DNA from: Mytilinidion resinicola
Lineage: Eukaryota; Ascomycota; Dothideomycetes; Mytilinidiales; Mytilinidiaceae
Assembly: GCF_010093595.1 (NCBI RefSeq)
Contig: NW_022985448.1
Span: 189,077-253,076, forward strand
Direction of reading: 5' to 3'
DNA: 64,000 bases
Shown: positions 12,900 to 22,755 of the stretch, piece by piece
Layout: each line of letters starts with the position of its first letter
How positions within the stretch are numbered: position 1 is the first letter of the stretch
Notes under the pieces: model-generated
Databases searched by the model: none
Seen by the model: only the letters and a program-made list of their open reading frames with translations
Told to the model about the DNA's origin: nothing
Translations under genes and position numbers: made by a program

Positions 12900-15800
12900 A
12901 TTTTTACTTCTGCTATTTTTCTAGCTACTAAAAGGTATAGTAGAAGGTCTGTTCTTTAGAAAAGCTATTAGGCCACGGCCTTTTTTTTTTCTAGCTTCTA
13001 TAGAGCTATTTATACGTCCTTATTTTAGCTTTCTAGAATAGCTTACCTCTGCCCTTAATATATCTTCCGCAACTTATTATAATATATTTTAGGAATTAGA
13101 GGCTATACCTGCAAGGGTATGCCGGCGTTAGGTGGCCGGGCACTTTTATATAGTAGAGGTAACTATTAAGCCCTATATACTCTATTCGTAGGTTTATAAT
13201 AATTATACTTTTTACTTTTATAAGTTCTTTATATAGTGCCTTTTATTATTTGCTTTATTTAGTATTAAGTGCTAGTATTAAAGGTTTTTAGCGTAGTTCT
13301 TTATAGTAGGCTTTCTATTCCTTCTTCTACTTCTTTTTATATTTATCCTGGATTATACTACGCTTTATACGCCTATAGAATTCTTCCGATTCGCCTTTAT
13401 ATTATGCGGCTAGCTATAATACCTTCGCCGCAAGCTTATAAAGTTTATTGCGCCTGCTTAGGCCGTACTATAGTATTTCTTTCGGCCTATATTTAGCACG
13501 GACCGTTTCTTTTATACGGCTGCATTAGGTTTTAATATACTTATGGGCTAGCCCTTTATATATATAGTCCGCGTAGGCCACTATAAGTTCCTCTAGCTTT
13601 AGCCGGAGTAAAGGGCATAATATTTTATACTTTATTACCCTAATATTTATTGTTTTATATACCCCTAAAATAGTATAAAAGCACTAGTTCTATACTATTT
13701 TAAGCTGCTTAATTTTTATCTTACTAATCTGCTTTTTTATACCTAGTATAGTATACTAGAAGGTGTATTTATATATAATAGCAGGCCTAATAACCGCTAA
13801 GTATATTATACGTGCCTTCCGGAAGCTTATACCCTAGGTTAATACTATAAGCCTTATAAGGGCCTCTATCTAGGCTATAGCTTTATTCTTTATAGTATTA
13901 ATATATAAGCCCTATTTAAGTTTAAAATCTACTTAAACTTCTAGTATTTTTAGGTCTATTATAAAGCCTTTAGTAAAGCCCTATATATTAACTATAGCTT
14001 TTACGTTAATAAACTTATAGGCTTTTATAAAGTATATTAGGTAGTATTTATCTAGCGTAAAAACTGCTCTATACTTTTTTACCTACTCTATATACCGGTT
14101 ATACACCTGTTTAATAGCCCTATAGTTTTCTTCTATACTTTTGCTATATATAAAAATATTTATATTATTAATAAACCTATAAGCCGTTGTATTACCGCGC
14201 TATAGTATTAGTAGAAGTATACTAGTAAAGAAAAAAAAGAGTATTAGTAATAGAAAGGAGCTCTATAGTATTTCTATAGTAACTGCAATAGGTTCCGCTA
14301 TAAAGTTTCCGATAGTAAGCCTTATAGTACGGTCCTATAGAAAAAACCTTATAAACCTAACTATTTACTCCGGCACTTATTAAATCTATAGGTTGTGTAT
14401 TATATATTTATATAATATACGGTTAAACGCCCCTAATATATTTAGGCTAAAAAGTAATACTATAAGCTATAGATTTCCTTTCTATATAGCGTGGATTTAT
14501 TTAGTAAGAAGCTTAAGTACTATTTATATTAAACGTCCTAGTCGTGCCCCTATTTAACTAGGTAAAAGTATGTTCTTTTCTTCCGCAATTTTCGGTAGCC
14601 GCATAGCTATAATCCGTTTAAATAGCTTACCTATTATTTCTAGCAGGGCGATTAGCCTATAGGCTTTTGCTATTATATAAAACGCTTTTTTAGGCTTATA
14701 TAGCACTACTATAATAGAATTTTTAAACGGCTAAGGATAGTATTTTTTATATAGGCACTTTATAAAAAACTAAGCTAGTATAGGCGCTAGCTATATTTCG
14801 CACTTTTTAAGAAACCTATTAGTAATCCCTATAATACCCGGGGCTTTATCTAGGGCAGTTCCTATTAGCGCTAAAAAAAATATCCTTAATTATAATATCT
14901 AGCGTAGTATTATATAGTTCCGGGTATTAGAACCTTTTTAGGTTAGATAAGTCTATATTAGCCGGAGGCGGAAAGAACTACTCTACTAGTATATATACTT
15001 TTATTTTATTATTTATATATAGAGTAGAGTTCTTAGGTTTTAAAAAAAGGGGAAATTAAGGTAGAGGTTTTAATTCCTTACTAGCTATATAGCCCTAATT
15101 AGCTAGCTTTTATATACTTTTTAGGTTTTTTATTACTTTTTCTACTATATAGCGCCACGCCTTAGTGCTTTCCCTCTATATAGTTTTTTTTTTACGGTTA
15201 TACTAAATATAGTATAATATTTAGTTCTCTATAAATTATAATAAGCGCTATATTCTATACGCTCTTCTAGTTTTATATACTTTCTCTAAGTATTTTTCTA
15301 ACTATACTAGCAATACCTATTTTAATAGCCTTATAATAGGCACTATAGCAGCAATCGTGGCCTATATATATTTATAGAAAAGGCGTGTAAAGTTCTCCTC
15401 CGTATTTTAAAAGTTATTCTAGTTATTTAGCTTATCTAGCTAGGTTTAAAGGTGCTTCTACGCCTTTTTTTAGTTAGTATTCTTCTATAGCTAATATTAT
15501 AGCTATTCTACTATACTTAGTAGGGTAATATTAAACTCTATATATATAAGGCGGTAATTTAAATTATAGTTCTATTCCTTTTATACTATATAGAAAGTAG
15601 TTCGTTTTATTAGCTATTCTATTATAAATATAAGGTTAATTATAGACTATAATATTCCTTTCGCCTATATTTCTATACCTTTTTCTATAGCTAGGTCTAT
15701 TCCTACTTCTATTATAATGCGGATAAGCTCCTCTGCTTACTTTTCTATATTTATTACTTATATTCCTTTCTATAATAGGTAATATAGGTTTATATTACCT

Positions 15801-16300
15801 ATAAAAACGTGCTCCGCGTTATTATTATTTAGTAGTAGAGGTAGTATAGCTATAATTCTATTTAGTTTCGGGTTATAAATATTATAAATTTAGATATTCT
15901 CTCTATTAGTATAGAAAGAAAGGGTAATAAGGTCTAGTAAATAGTGCTCTACTAACTACTAGTTAATATTAAGGTTTTTATTAATATATATACACGTTTT
16001 TATATATAGGCTTTTTCTATATAAAAAGTAATAGAACTTTATATAAAGTGTTATATACTTTTATTACTATATATTCTTCTATAGCTTTTATATTGCTAGC
16101 ACTAGCGGTTAAAGCTAGGCTTTCTCCGCTTTTTCTAGGAACTTTTTCTAGATTTTGCGGCTTTTATTAATATTATACTATATAATAGTAAGTATACTAG
16201 GTTATTCTAATATTAAACTATATTTATAGTATCTACAGCGTTTACTACACCCGTTTTAGCGCATAGTTACTAGCTTATATTATTTTTCTATAAAAATAGC
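12900..16300 (-). pseudogene. LINE ORF2 relic: endonuclease and reverse transcriptase
   Basis: Conceptual translation through stops begins with an endonuclease start resembling QYNVxKS (seen as YNINKSRKI), continues through the endonuclease core and into the RT region that mirrors copy A. There are many in-frame TAA/TAG codons at former CAA/CAG positions. It is non-functional. The 75-codon ORF on the opposite strand at 13,269-13,496 is an antisense artefact of this region. Confidence 0.7.
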
Positions 16301-16379
16301 ACTTAGGTAATAGTTTTAAGTTATAAAAGTCTATCTATATTTTTATATATTATTAATTAAGTTAACTAGGTTAAAGGCT

Positions 16380-17883
16380 GTAAAAATAGTAATATAAAGT
16401 AAAAAGTATATAGTATTTAAAAAGGCGTTAAATAGGAAAATTGCTGTATTAAATAAGCAGTCTGTATTATTCTATTAATTTTTAGCTAGCTTAGGTTCTT
16501 ATTAAAATACTTAAATATTTTCGGGTATTCTATTTTTTTTAGTACTATTAGCGCTGGCCCTAGTTCTATACTACCTTTATATATATTATTATTAGCAGCT
16601 TTTTTTTTCCTAGACTAGGTTAAAGTTATATATACCCTTAGCGGGGCCTAAAGCGTATATAAGCTCGGCCTCTTATTAGTATTATATTAGTATAGTATTG
16701 CCTACCTTTTTAATATAGCCTATAGCTAGGCCCCTTTCCTTACGCTATATTTAGCACTATATACCGGGTGGTTTCTTTTATAGTTAGCGCACTTTTTAGT
16801 ATCTATTACCGTATATTATTTTATATTATATTCCCCTGTATATACTATATATTAGATATCCTTCTTATAGTATTTTATAATATACCTATAGCCCTGGCAT
16901 TTAAAGCACTATATAGCTATAAAGCCTACTTTATATTTTAAGGCTATTAGTAATTATCTACTTATTATAAATCCTTTTATAATAGCTTTATCTACTATTG
17001 CTTTTATATATATACTAGTAATAATTAAGCTAGTATATTAGCCTAGGTTTTCTTACGCAGCTTTTATACCCTTTTTATTCTTCTATATTATTTTCTTAAT
17101 AACTAGGCCTAGGTTAATTATTGCGTTAGCCCTAATAATATTATTTTTAAGTATTTAGCTTTCTAGGTCCGAGTTCTTAGGTACTCTATACACCTCTATT
17201 AGCACTGCGGGCAGTTATATGCGTGCCGTCTTGCCCAGCACCTGCACCTATTCCCTCTTCTTAAGCAGTGCTTTCTTTGTAGCCTTATCCGCAACGTATG
17301 CCTTAACATCTCCACTCTATAGCTTCCTTATGCCGCTAATCTTTATTGTGTCCGGTGGTCCGGCTGCTTAAAGCTTCTGGGTGATAGTTATATTTGTATC
17401 TGCTGCGGTTGTGGTTCGCTCGTTGTTATCCTCAATATAGATGGTGATTTCATGGACATTTGTAGGTTGCCCTGCATACTGCCTATTTCCTGCTGCCTTC
17501 CCGTATTGCGCAGCCATGCCGCTTAGCATGGCTGATGGTGTTGTGCCTGCTGCTGCTGCTGCTGCTGCTGCTGCGGCATACGTCTTCCCGTGCGTTGACA
17601 ACGCGTGTGCCTCCTTTTTCGTGTCCTCCATCATCTTTATCAGCTTTTTCCATGGTGTCTGCCGTAGGTCGATCGCGGTATCCGAGAGGCCGAACAGGAC
17701 GCGTCCTGCAAAGTCGTAGAGGGTTTGGACGATCGCATTCATCTCGAGGGATTGGATTGGCTTATTCCGCAGGAGGTCTTGTATGCCGTGTGCTTCGTTG
17801 ACGAGGTCTTGGACGTCCTGGTGGACGTTCTTGATGGGCTTCGGGTTTTGGTGTTGGTTTTGGCGTTGTTGTTGGTTTTGGCG

Positions 17884-17915
<32 letters not shown>

Positions 17916-18093
17916 AATGGTGTTGCTGGGGCGGCTGCGCGTTAGGGGTCGCAATTCGCGGTGTACCTACCGCGACGCCGCCGGCACTACTCGTAGGGCT
18001 TTGAGGCTGCGTACAATTGTTCGCAGGGCCTTGGATAGCCCCTAGGGGCCCTCCTTGGGTTGTATTTCCAAGATGCTATAGGGTCGATTGCAT
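16380..18093 (-). pseudogene. LINE ORF1 (gag-like) relic with CCHC zinc knuckles
   Basis: The frame opens at an ATG at 18,093. A polyglutamine run is followed by a helical segment (open frame 17,368-17,742, starting MNAIVQTLYDF when read from its first Met), then an alanine run. After about 17,190 the frame is broken by RIP stops, yet zinc knuckles remain readable near 16,780-16,900 (CFKCQGYRYIIKYY, then KCANYKRNHPVYS). The clean 5' part carries two stops that fit RIP: TAG at codon 6 and TAA at the start of the polyglutamine run, both one C-to-T step from a Gln codon. ORF1 proteins of this type bind element RNA. Confidence 0.65.
17542..17574 (+). repeat. (GCT)n microsatellite inside LINE ORF1
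   Basis: Eleven GCT-type triplets encode the alanine run of LINE ORF1 on the minus strand. A second triplet run, (GTT)n at about 17,882-17,914, encodes the glutamine run. Confidence 0.8.
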
Positions 18094-18105
18094 CGTGTTT
18101 TTTTT

Positions 18106-18462
18106 ATATAAGGATATAACGCTTATACTATTATAAATCTTATAATATAAAAACCTATAGCTTAGGTATATACTTATATACTAGTTAAAAAAAATATTAT
18201 AGTATAAAGCTAAGAGTTTTAACTATTTAGCCCCTATACTAGGAATAATAACTTAGAAGTATATAAAAGTAGAAGTAGATATAATAAGTAGAAGTAGATA
18301 TAATAAGTAGAAGTAGATATAATAAGTAAAAGTAGATATAATAAATAGAAGTAGATATAATAAGTAGAAGTAGATATAATAAGTAGAAGTAAAAAAAAAA
18401 AGGCACTTCTATATAGTAGAATTCTTAGTTACCTTATAAAGTCTATATTCTATAAATTATAA
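18106..18462. other. AT-rich spacer with a 19-bp tandem array
   Basis: RIP-like AT-rich sequence. It contains six to seven copies of a 19-bp unit (agtagaagtagatataata) at 18,268-18,390. A short segment at 18,110-18,150 resembles the repeat at 20,765-21,050 (the ggatataacgctta part). No gene. Confidence 0.65.
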
Positions 18463-18619
18463 GGGGAGGGATAAATACACACCCCCTAATTGCTCCACGT
18501 ATACTGCCCCTTTTAACCCCCTGTTGTTTCACCGCCTTCTAATTAGCTTAGAGGGCTACTCCGTAGCCTCCGATTCGCTCGCTTAACTCGCTTAGTAATC
18601 CCGAATACTTTTCCTAAAT

Positions 18620-18979
18620 GCGGCTATATATAGAGAGATGGAACCGAACACCAACATCGTGATCCGACCCGTATTGTTGTACGGGGGTTCGGTTCCGTCT
18701 CATTCGAACCGTACGGTCCGCTTGAGAATGAGGATCACGTTCTCTACGAGTGCAGCGCTGCGGCGTGGCTAGAGGACGTCCTTGAAGACGTCGTCCTTGA
18801 CGCCGCTCGAGAGGCAGAGTTTTCACGGAAGTCTTGGCAACACTTTCGAGAATCTACGTTACTCAAACAGAGGATTAAGGTCAAAACCATCCGAAATTCT
18901 ACTACCTGGGCAGGCCATTCCACCCCAGGGTCATGCCAGCGCCTGTATTTGCTGGTAGGAGCGATAGGACCGATCTATT
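18620..18979 (+). pseudogene. Coding-like fragment of unknown origin inside the TIR element
   Basis: One + frame is open for about 118 codons with GC-rich third positions and no initiating ATG. It reads ...RGFGSVSFEPYGPLENEDHV and goes on through LYECSAAAWLEDVLEDVV to a tail with KVKTIRNST. I do not recognise it. Its balanced base use, unlike the RIP DNA around it, and its place inside a MULE-like element suggest a captured host-gene piece. It may equally be a relic of another transposon. Confidence 0.35.
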
Positions 18980-19621
18980 AGAACGACAGGACACCTCTGT
19001 ACCGCCGCGGTCGCGCTTACGCCTCTGGACGAAACGACACCCGGACGACGACACCATTACTGGACGGACAACGCCATTACTGGAGCCAGGATCTAGGAGC
19101 CGATAGGCGTAAGAGCAAGGATCAGACAGTTTGGTTAGTGGACGGCAAGGGATAATAGCTGCGCGGCGTCGAGTTATTATAGGTAACGACCTCCGTCTGC
19201 AAGACACGGTCGGCCTGTTGTCGCGAGAGCGTCACAGGCAACGCGAAAGGGATGTGGTAGCATCCGTGGGGCGTGGTGTATCATGGCAGCGACAGTCAGC
19301 TCCGGGTCTCTACGGACGCCCGGTGGACTCGCAATGGCTGGTGGCCATGGCATAGGGAGGAGGATCAACACCTCGCTGGTGACACTGTCTATACAGCCTG
19401 AAAGGACGGATGCGCGTGTCGGTCTACTATTGTACACAAGCAACAACTTGTGATGTAGGCTTAAGGAGCAAATCAGGATTGTATGCAGGTCGTCGTAGGA
19501 AGGGCGGCCTGGGGTAGGCCCTGGCAGGAGGGCATATTGGACCTATCTTGTATATAGCAGACAGATACAAATACAACTGGTACCAATAGCCCGGAATTTG
19601 TACCGCCCTGGAACCTAGGCC

Positions 19622-19885
19622 TTACGAAAAACCCGGATCGATCCTGGAGAACGCATCAAGATGGCTTACTCCGTGGCGACGCTCACAGAGCTGCCACGTG
19701 TCCCCCGCAGCCGCGTATGAACCAAGAAGAACGCAAGGCGTTACACACTGCAGAAAACGAGGTTTTCACCCGAACGTTGTAGACGAACGGTTTCCCCTTG
19801 TAAATAAAACCTAGATAGCACTGCCGCATGGACCCTAACGGGAGCTACACCGGCCTAATAGAATATAATAATAATATATTCTGTA
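19622..19885 (+). mobile_element. Short LINE 3'-end fragment without RIP
   Basis: From aaaaacccggatcgat to the TAA-rich tail this aligns base for base with the 3' UTR of LINE copy A (about 9,110-9,350). Differences are mostly C or G here against T or A there. It keeps CpA and TpG, so it shows the unmutated state of the family. At under 300 bp it is shorter than the length normally needed to trigger RIP. Confidence 0.75.
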
Positions 19886-19959
19886 TATGATTAAATATTT
19901 TGCAGTGACTATATTCTGCACGTAACCATGTATTCTGCATGTAAGTATATATTCTGCAT

Positions 19960-20013
19960 ACATGGACCCTAACGGGTGCTACACCGGCCCAATAGAATAT
20001 AATAATAATATAG
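19960..20013 (+). mobile_element. Second LINE 3' terminus, about 54 bp
   Basis: Repeats the last bases of the LINE (ggaccctaacgggtgcta ... aataataatata) about 75 bp after the first tail. Between the two are four short repeats of an attctgca-type unit. Confidence 0.6.
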
Positions 20014-20261
20014 AGAGATGTAAAGGTAAATACCCGGAGGAAGCTCTGCACTGCTCTAAGCCAATTAGAAGGTGGTGAAGCGCTAAAAGAGGGGGTATGC
20101 GTTTATCCCTCCCTAATTGTAATTACTACTAAGAGTATTATCTATAGTTTTTAAAAGGTGTACCTACTATTTTCTTCTAATATAATTTTATATATTACCC
20201 CTTTTAGTAATTATATTGCTGGTATTTTTTTTATTATAAATTACTTTTACTTATACTAAAA

Positions 20262-20520
20262 ACAAAATAGATAAATAGACAAATAGATAAATAGATAAAT
20301 AGATAAATAGATAAATAGATAAATAGATAAATAGATAAATAGATAAATAGATAAATAGATAAATAGATAAATAGANNNNNNNNNNAAATAGATAAATAGA
20401 TAAATAGATAAATAGATAAATAGATAAATAGATAAATAGATAAATAGATAAATAGATAAATAGATAAATAGATAAATAGACAAATAGACAAATAGACAAA
20501 TAGATAAATAGATAGGTAGA
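20262..20520 (+). repeat. (AAATAGAT)n array containing a 10-base gap
   Basis: Near-perfect 8-bp repeats over about 260 bp, with N at 20,376-20,385. The true array length is unknown. Long open frames here on the minus strand (repeating YLFIYLSI) are artefacts. Confidence 0.95.
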
Positions 20521-20529
20521 TAGGTAGAA

Positions 20530-20626
20530 TATTAGAACAAGAATAAGCAATATATTTCTTTGTTCTATTATCTATCTATTTATGTATTTATCTATATATA
20601 TAAATAGATAGATTCTATATATATAT
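20530..20626 (+). repeat. About 97-bp dispersed repeat, copy 1
   Basis: Starts agaacaagaataagcaatat and matches the reverse complement of 23,058-23,155. Nothing shows what element it belongs to. Confidence 0.7.
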
Positions 20627-20630
20627 CTTA

Positions 20631-21378
20631 GGGGCCACTAACTACACCCCCCCTTTTAACTCCACGCACACCTCCCTTCTCTTGGCGTTTCACCACCTTC
20701 TGATTGGCTTGGAGAGGCCGGAGCTTCCTCCGGGAATTCACCCTTACGTCTCTCTACACGTAATGCTATATGTCAAAGGTATAGAGTCGATGCAGAGAGA
20801 GATAGGACAGAGTTGTATAGATAGATAGATAGAATTATATTGCTTGAGTTCTTCTTTACATCGACGGCAGCGGAGTTGCATATATATACATACGTATAGC
20901 ATTGTGAAACGTCCTCTAACGCTTCTGTAACGTTATCTCACTTTTCCTGTTCAAAACGTTTACTGTATCACGTTCAAACGTGCATAGTTTTAGTTTTTTT
21001 GAGAGCTTTATGCATAGGGATATAACGCTTATGCTATTATAATCCTTACACTATATACGAGGCCGTGCGTGATGCTATACACGAGGCCGTACGTGAGCTT
21101 GTACGTGAGGCTATACGTGAGCTTGTATGTGAGGCTATACGTGAGCTCGTACGTAAGCTTGTACGTGAGCTCGTATATAAGGCTATATAAATTGGTATAA
21201 TATGATTGTTTGTGTTGTACATAGCCGCATTTAGAGAAAGCATTCGGAATTAGTAAGCGAGTTAAGCGAGCGAATCGGAGGCTACGGAGCAGTGCTCTAG
21301 GCCAATCAGAAGGTGGTGAAGCGCCAAGAGGAAGGGGGTGTGCGTGGAGTTAAAAGAGGGTATGTAGTTAGTGGCCCC
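20631..21378. mobile_element. MULE-like MITE with long terminal inverted repeats
   Basis: The left end (ggggccactaactacacc) and the reverse complement of the right end (gggggccactaactacat) match for about 100 bp, including a ccaccttctgattggc segment. Inner right-end sequence (gcgagttaagcgagcgaatc) recurs in the element at 28,422. CTTAG lies at both borders, but I cannot fix a clean target duplication. The element is not RIP-mutated. It carries a shared 290-bp repeat and a tacgtgag-type tandem array at 21,060-21,185. No transposase ORF. Confidence 0.65.
20765..21050 (-). repeat. About 290-bp dispersed repeat, clean copy
   Basis: Its reverse complement matches 54,048-54,320 (RIP-mutated) and, in part, 44,165-44,325 (RIP-mutated). 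Recognisable parts are the ggatataacgctta end, the gtaacg...cgcttc segment and the gcagcggagttgca segment. This copy keeps CpA/TpG. Confidence 0.65.
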
Positions 21379-21615
21379 CTTAGTATAACGTCACTTAAAT
21401 CCATTTAGAACTTTTTAATGTACACTTTTCACATTTGCTATTTAGCTTCCACATGCTATTTTGACTTACAGTGTCCAACTCTCTACATCCCGTCTAAAAA
21501 AGAAATTTGCCCTAGAATACTTGGAAGCTTAGGAACATGCCCAGCGGGCAAAGCAGTCCGTTCAAATCGCCACCTCGAGTTGAAAGCTACGTCCATCCGC
21601 ATAGATCCAGGAACA

Positions 21616-22755
21616 TCACCTCCTTGGGGAAGTTTGAATGTCAGCTGGGAAGCAAGCCCATGCTCTCTGTGCCCGCGTAGCTGTCCTTCCATCACTCATG
21701 TGAACAAAGTAGAGTCGCTTTGGTACCTTCCGTTCACTCCAAAACAAGGAGACTTGGAAGTCCTTCTGTCCTGCTATCCCTAGCTTGATGTCTTCCGCTA
21801 TCTCATTCGCTAGGTCTGAGAGAGTAAAGCTCAGAGATTCTTGTGACGATTGAAGAGATTTCGGCGAGAAATATGCTACGGCGCGGATGCCGATTCGATC
21901 GAGGGCCGGCCAAGCAATCTCTGGTGGTGCTAGCGGGTCTTCAACTAGGACGAAACAATCCCGGTAGCATGAGTAGACTTCTTTGACCTTGTTGGAAAAA
22001 ATAGCCACGTCTATATCAAGACTTCCCGCTCCAGTCACTATGTCTGTTCTTGCGGGAGCTTCGGGGATGTTGTTTGAATCCGTGCCATATCTTTCGTTGA
22101 CAAAATTGAGCCAGTCGAACTCCGCAAATGATGGAGCAACTCTCTCAGAACCTCCAACTATTGGAGCTCCTGTTCTCCGGGTGGCTTTTTGGACAGCGAG
22201 ACTCTGAAAGCTTTCAGTGATGTCAAGCTGAGAGCATAGCAACAAAGCAGAACCCGATTTATTTGCTTGCAAGAGCTCAGTACACCACTCCAAGACGAAG
22301 CCAGGTCGGACATGGTCGCGCAACATGGTCTCCAAACTGAATTCTTCGCCTCCAAGGGACGGACGGTTGAGAAACATACAATCTCCCACTCGCAATCCCC
22401 GTGGACCCAGACGGAAGGCTTCCGAATAGACTTTGATAGGGTTGCCCATGACAGAGGTTTCCGCAATACATAGAGAGCTGAAAATCTCATCTAACACAAG
22501 GAAGTCGGACTGATTGCTGGGCTTCGACGAGTTTGAAAGGCTTGACTGTTTTTTCCAGCGCCGAATTGCATCCTTTATCTCTTTACTCTTTGCAAACTCG
22601 AGGCTAAGGAAATCGACATCAGAGGCGGACAGATCAAAAACTGGCCAGCAGTTCTCAGAGCTTGTTGATGAAGGCCAAGTGCGTGTAGTAGAAGAACAAA
22701 CGGCCGACACATCCGTCGTATCAGACATGTTGATACTAGAGTCGCTGCCGCTCAT
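21616..22755 (-). CDS. Hypothetical protein with a possible PAS-like fold (379 aa)
   Basis: This is a single open frame of 379 codons with balanced base use, unlike the AT-rich DNA to its left. The N-terminus (1-70) is Ser-rich and low in complexity. Residues about 85-190 start LCIAETSVMGNPIKVYSEAF and end near LLLCSQLDITESF. This resembles the strand-loop-helix pattern and closing strands of fungal PAS/LOV-type sensors, but there is no clear Cys photo-adduct motif. The C-terminal part (about 230-365) has no motif I know. The last residues may be wrong: a 51-bp GT-AG candidate intron lies near the 3' end but would not extend the frame. Function is unknown and PAS is a guess from pattern. No partner gene is evident; the next gene, on the same strand, starts 2.4 kb away. 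Confidence 0.6.
   Translation of the reverse strand: MSGSDSSINMSDTTDVSAVCSSTTRTWPSSTSSENCWPVFDLSASDVDFLSLEFAKSKEIKDAIRRWKKQSSLSNSSKPSNQSDFLVLDEIFSSLCIAETSVMGNPIKVYSEAFRLGPRGLRVGDCMFLNRPSLGGEEFSLETMLRDHVRPGFVLEWCTELLQANKSGSALLLCSQLDITESFQSLAVQKATRRTGAPIVGGSERVAPSFAEFDWLNFVNERYGTDSNNIPEAPARTDIVTGAGSLDIDVAIFSNKVKEVYSCYRDCFVLVEDPLAPPEIAWPALDRIGIRAVAYFSPKSLQSSQESLSFTLSDLANEIAEDIKLGIAGQKDFQVSLFWSERKVPKRLYFVHMSDGRTATRAQRAWACFPADIQTSPRR

Larger units (their letters stand above)
12249..18105 (-). mobile_element. Tad1-like LINE, copy B, near full length, minus strand
   Basis: The minus strand reads 5' to 3' from about 18,105 to 12,249: ORF1 with CCHC knuckles, ORF2 with endonuclease and reverse transcriptase, a 3' UTR with the tandem array, and a TAA-rich tail. 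From 12,249 to about 15,873 it is the reverse complement of copy A. Most of it is heavily RIP-mutated, but about 17,190-18,100 (the 5' end) is nearly clean and GC-rich. The total of about 5.9 kb is near the length usual for full Tad1-clade elements. Confidence 0.8.
18463..20114. mobile_element. MULE-like TIR element carrying GC-rich non-transposase DNA
   Basis: The ends are inverted: the left starts ggggagggataaatacac and the right, reverse-complemented, starts agggagggataaacgcat. They are followed by subterminal sequence shared with the MULE elements at 20,631 and 28,422 (cacCttctaattagctt type). The flanks are AATTATAA on the left and AATTGTAA on the right, an 8-bp target duplication differing by one G-to-A step of RIP type. 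Inside are a coding-looking segment (18,620-18,979), GC-rich DNA with no recognised ORF, and two LINE 3' ends. No transposase is visible. Confidence 0.55.

Noticed and set aside
18268..18390. Regular 19-bp array that could be mistaken for a CRISPR
   Set aside because: Units are contiguous without spacers and the organism is eukaryotic; it is a minisatellite.
18902..19446. Overlapping ORFs on both strands (89-101 codons)
   Set aside because: No recognisable domain; they overlap each other and GC-rich transposon-internal DNA.
19800..20000. ccctaa motifs as telomere repeats
   Set aside because: Only isolated ccctaacggg inside LINE tails; no array.
20234..20550. Overlapping ORFs made of repeating YLFIYLSI residues
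   Set aside because: Translation of an 8-bp microsatellite with a gap; no gene.
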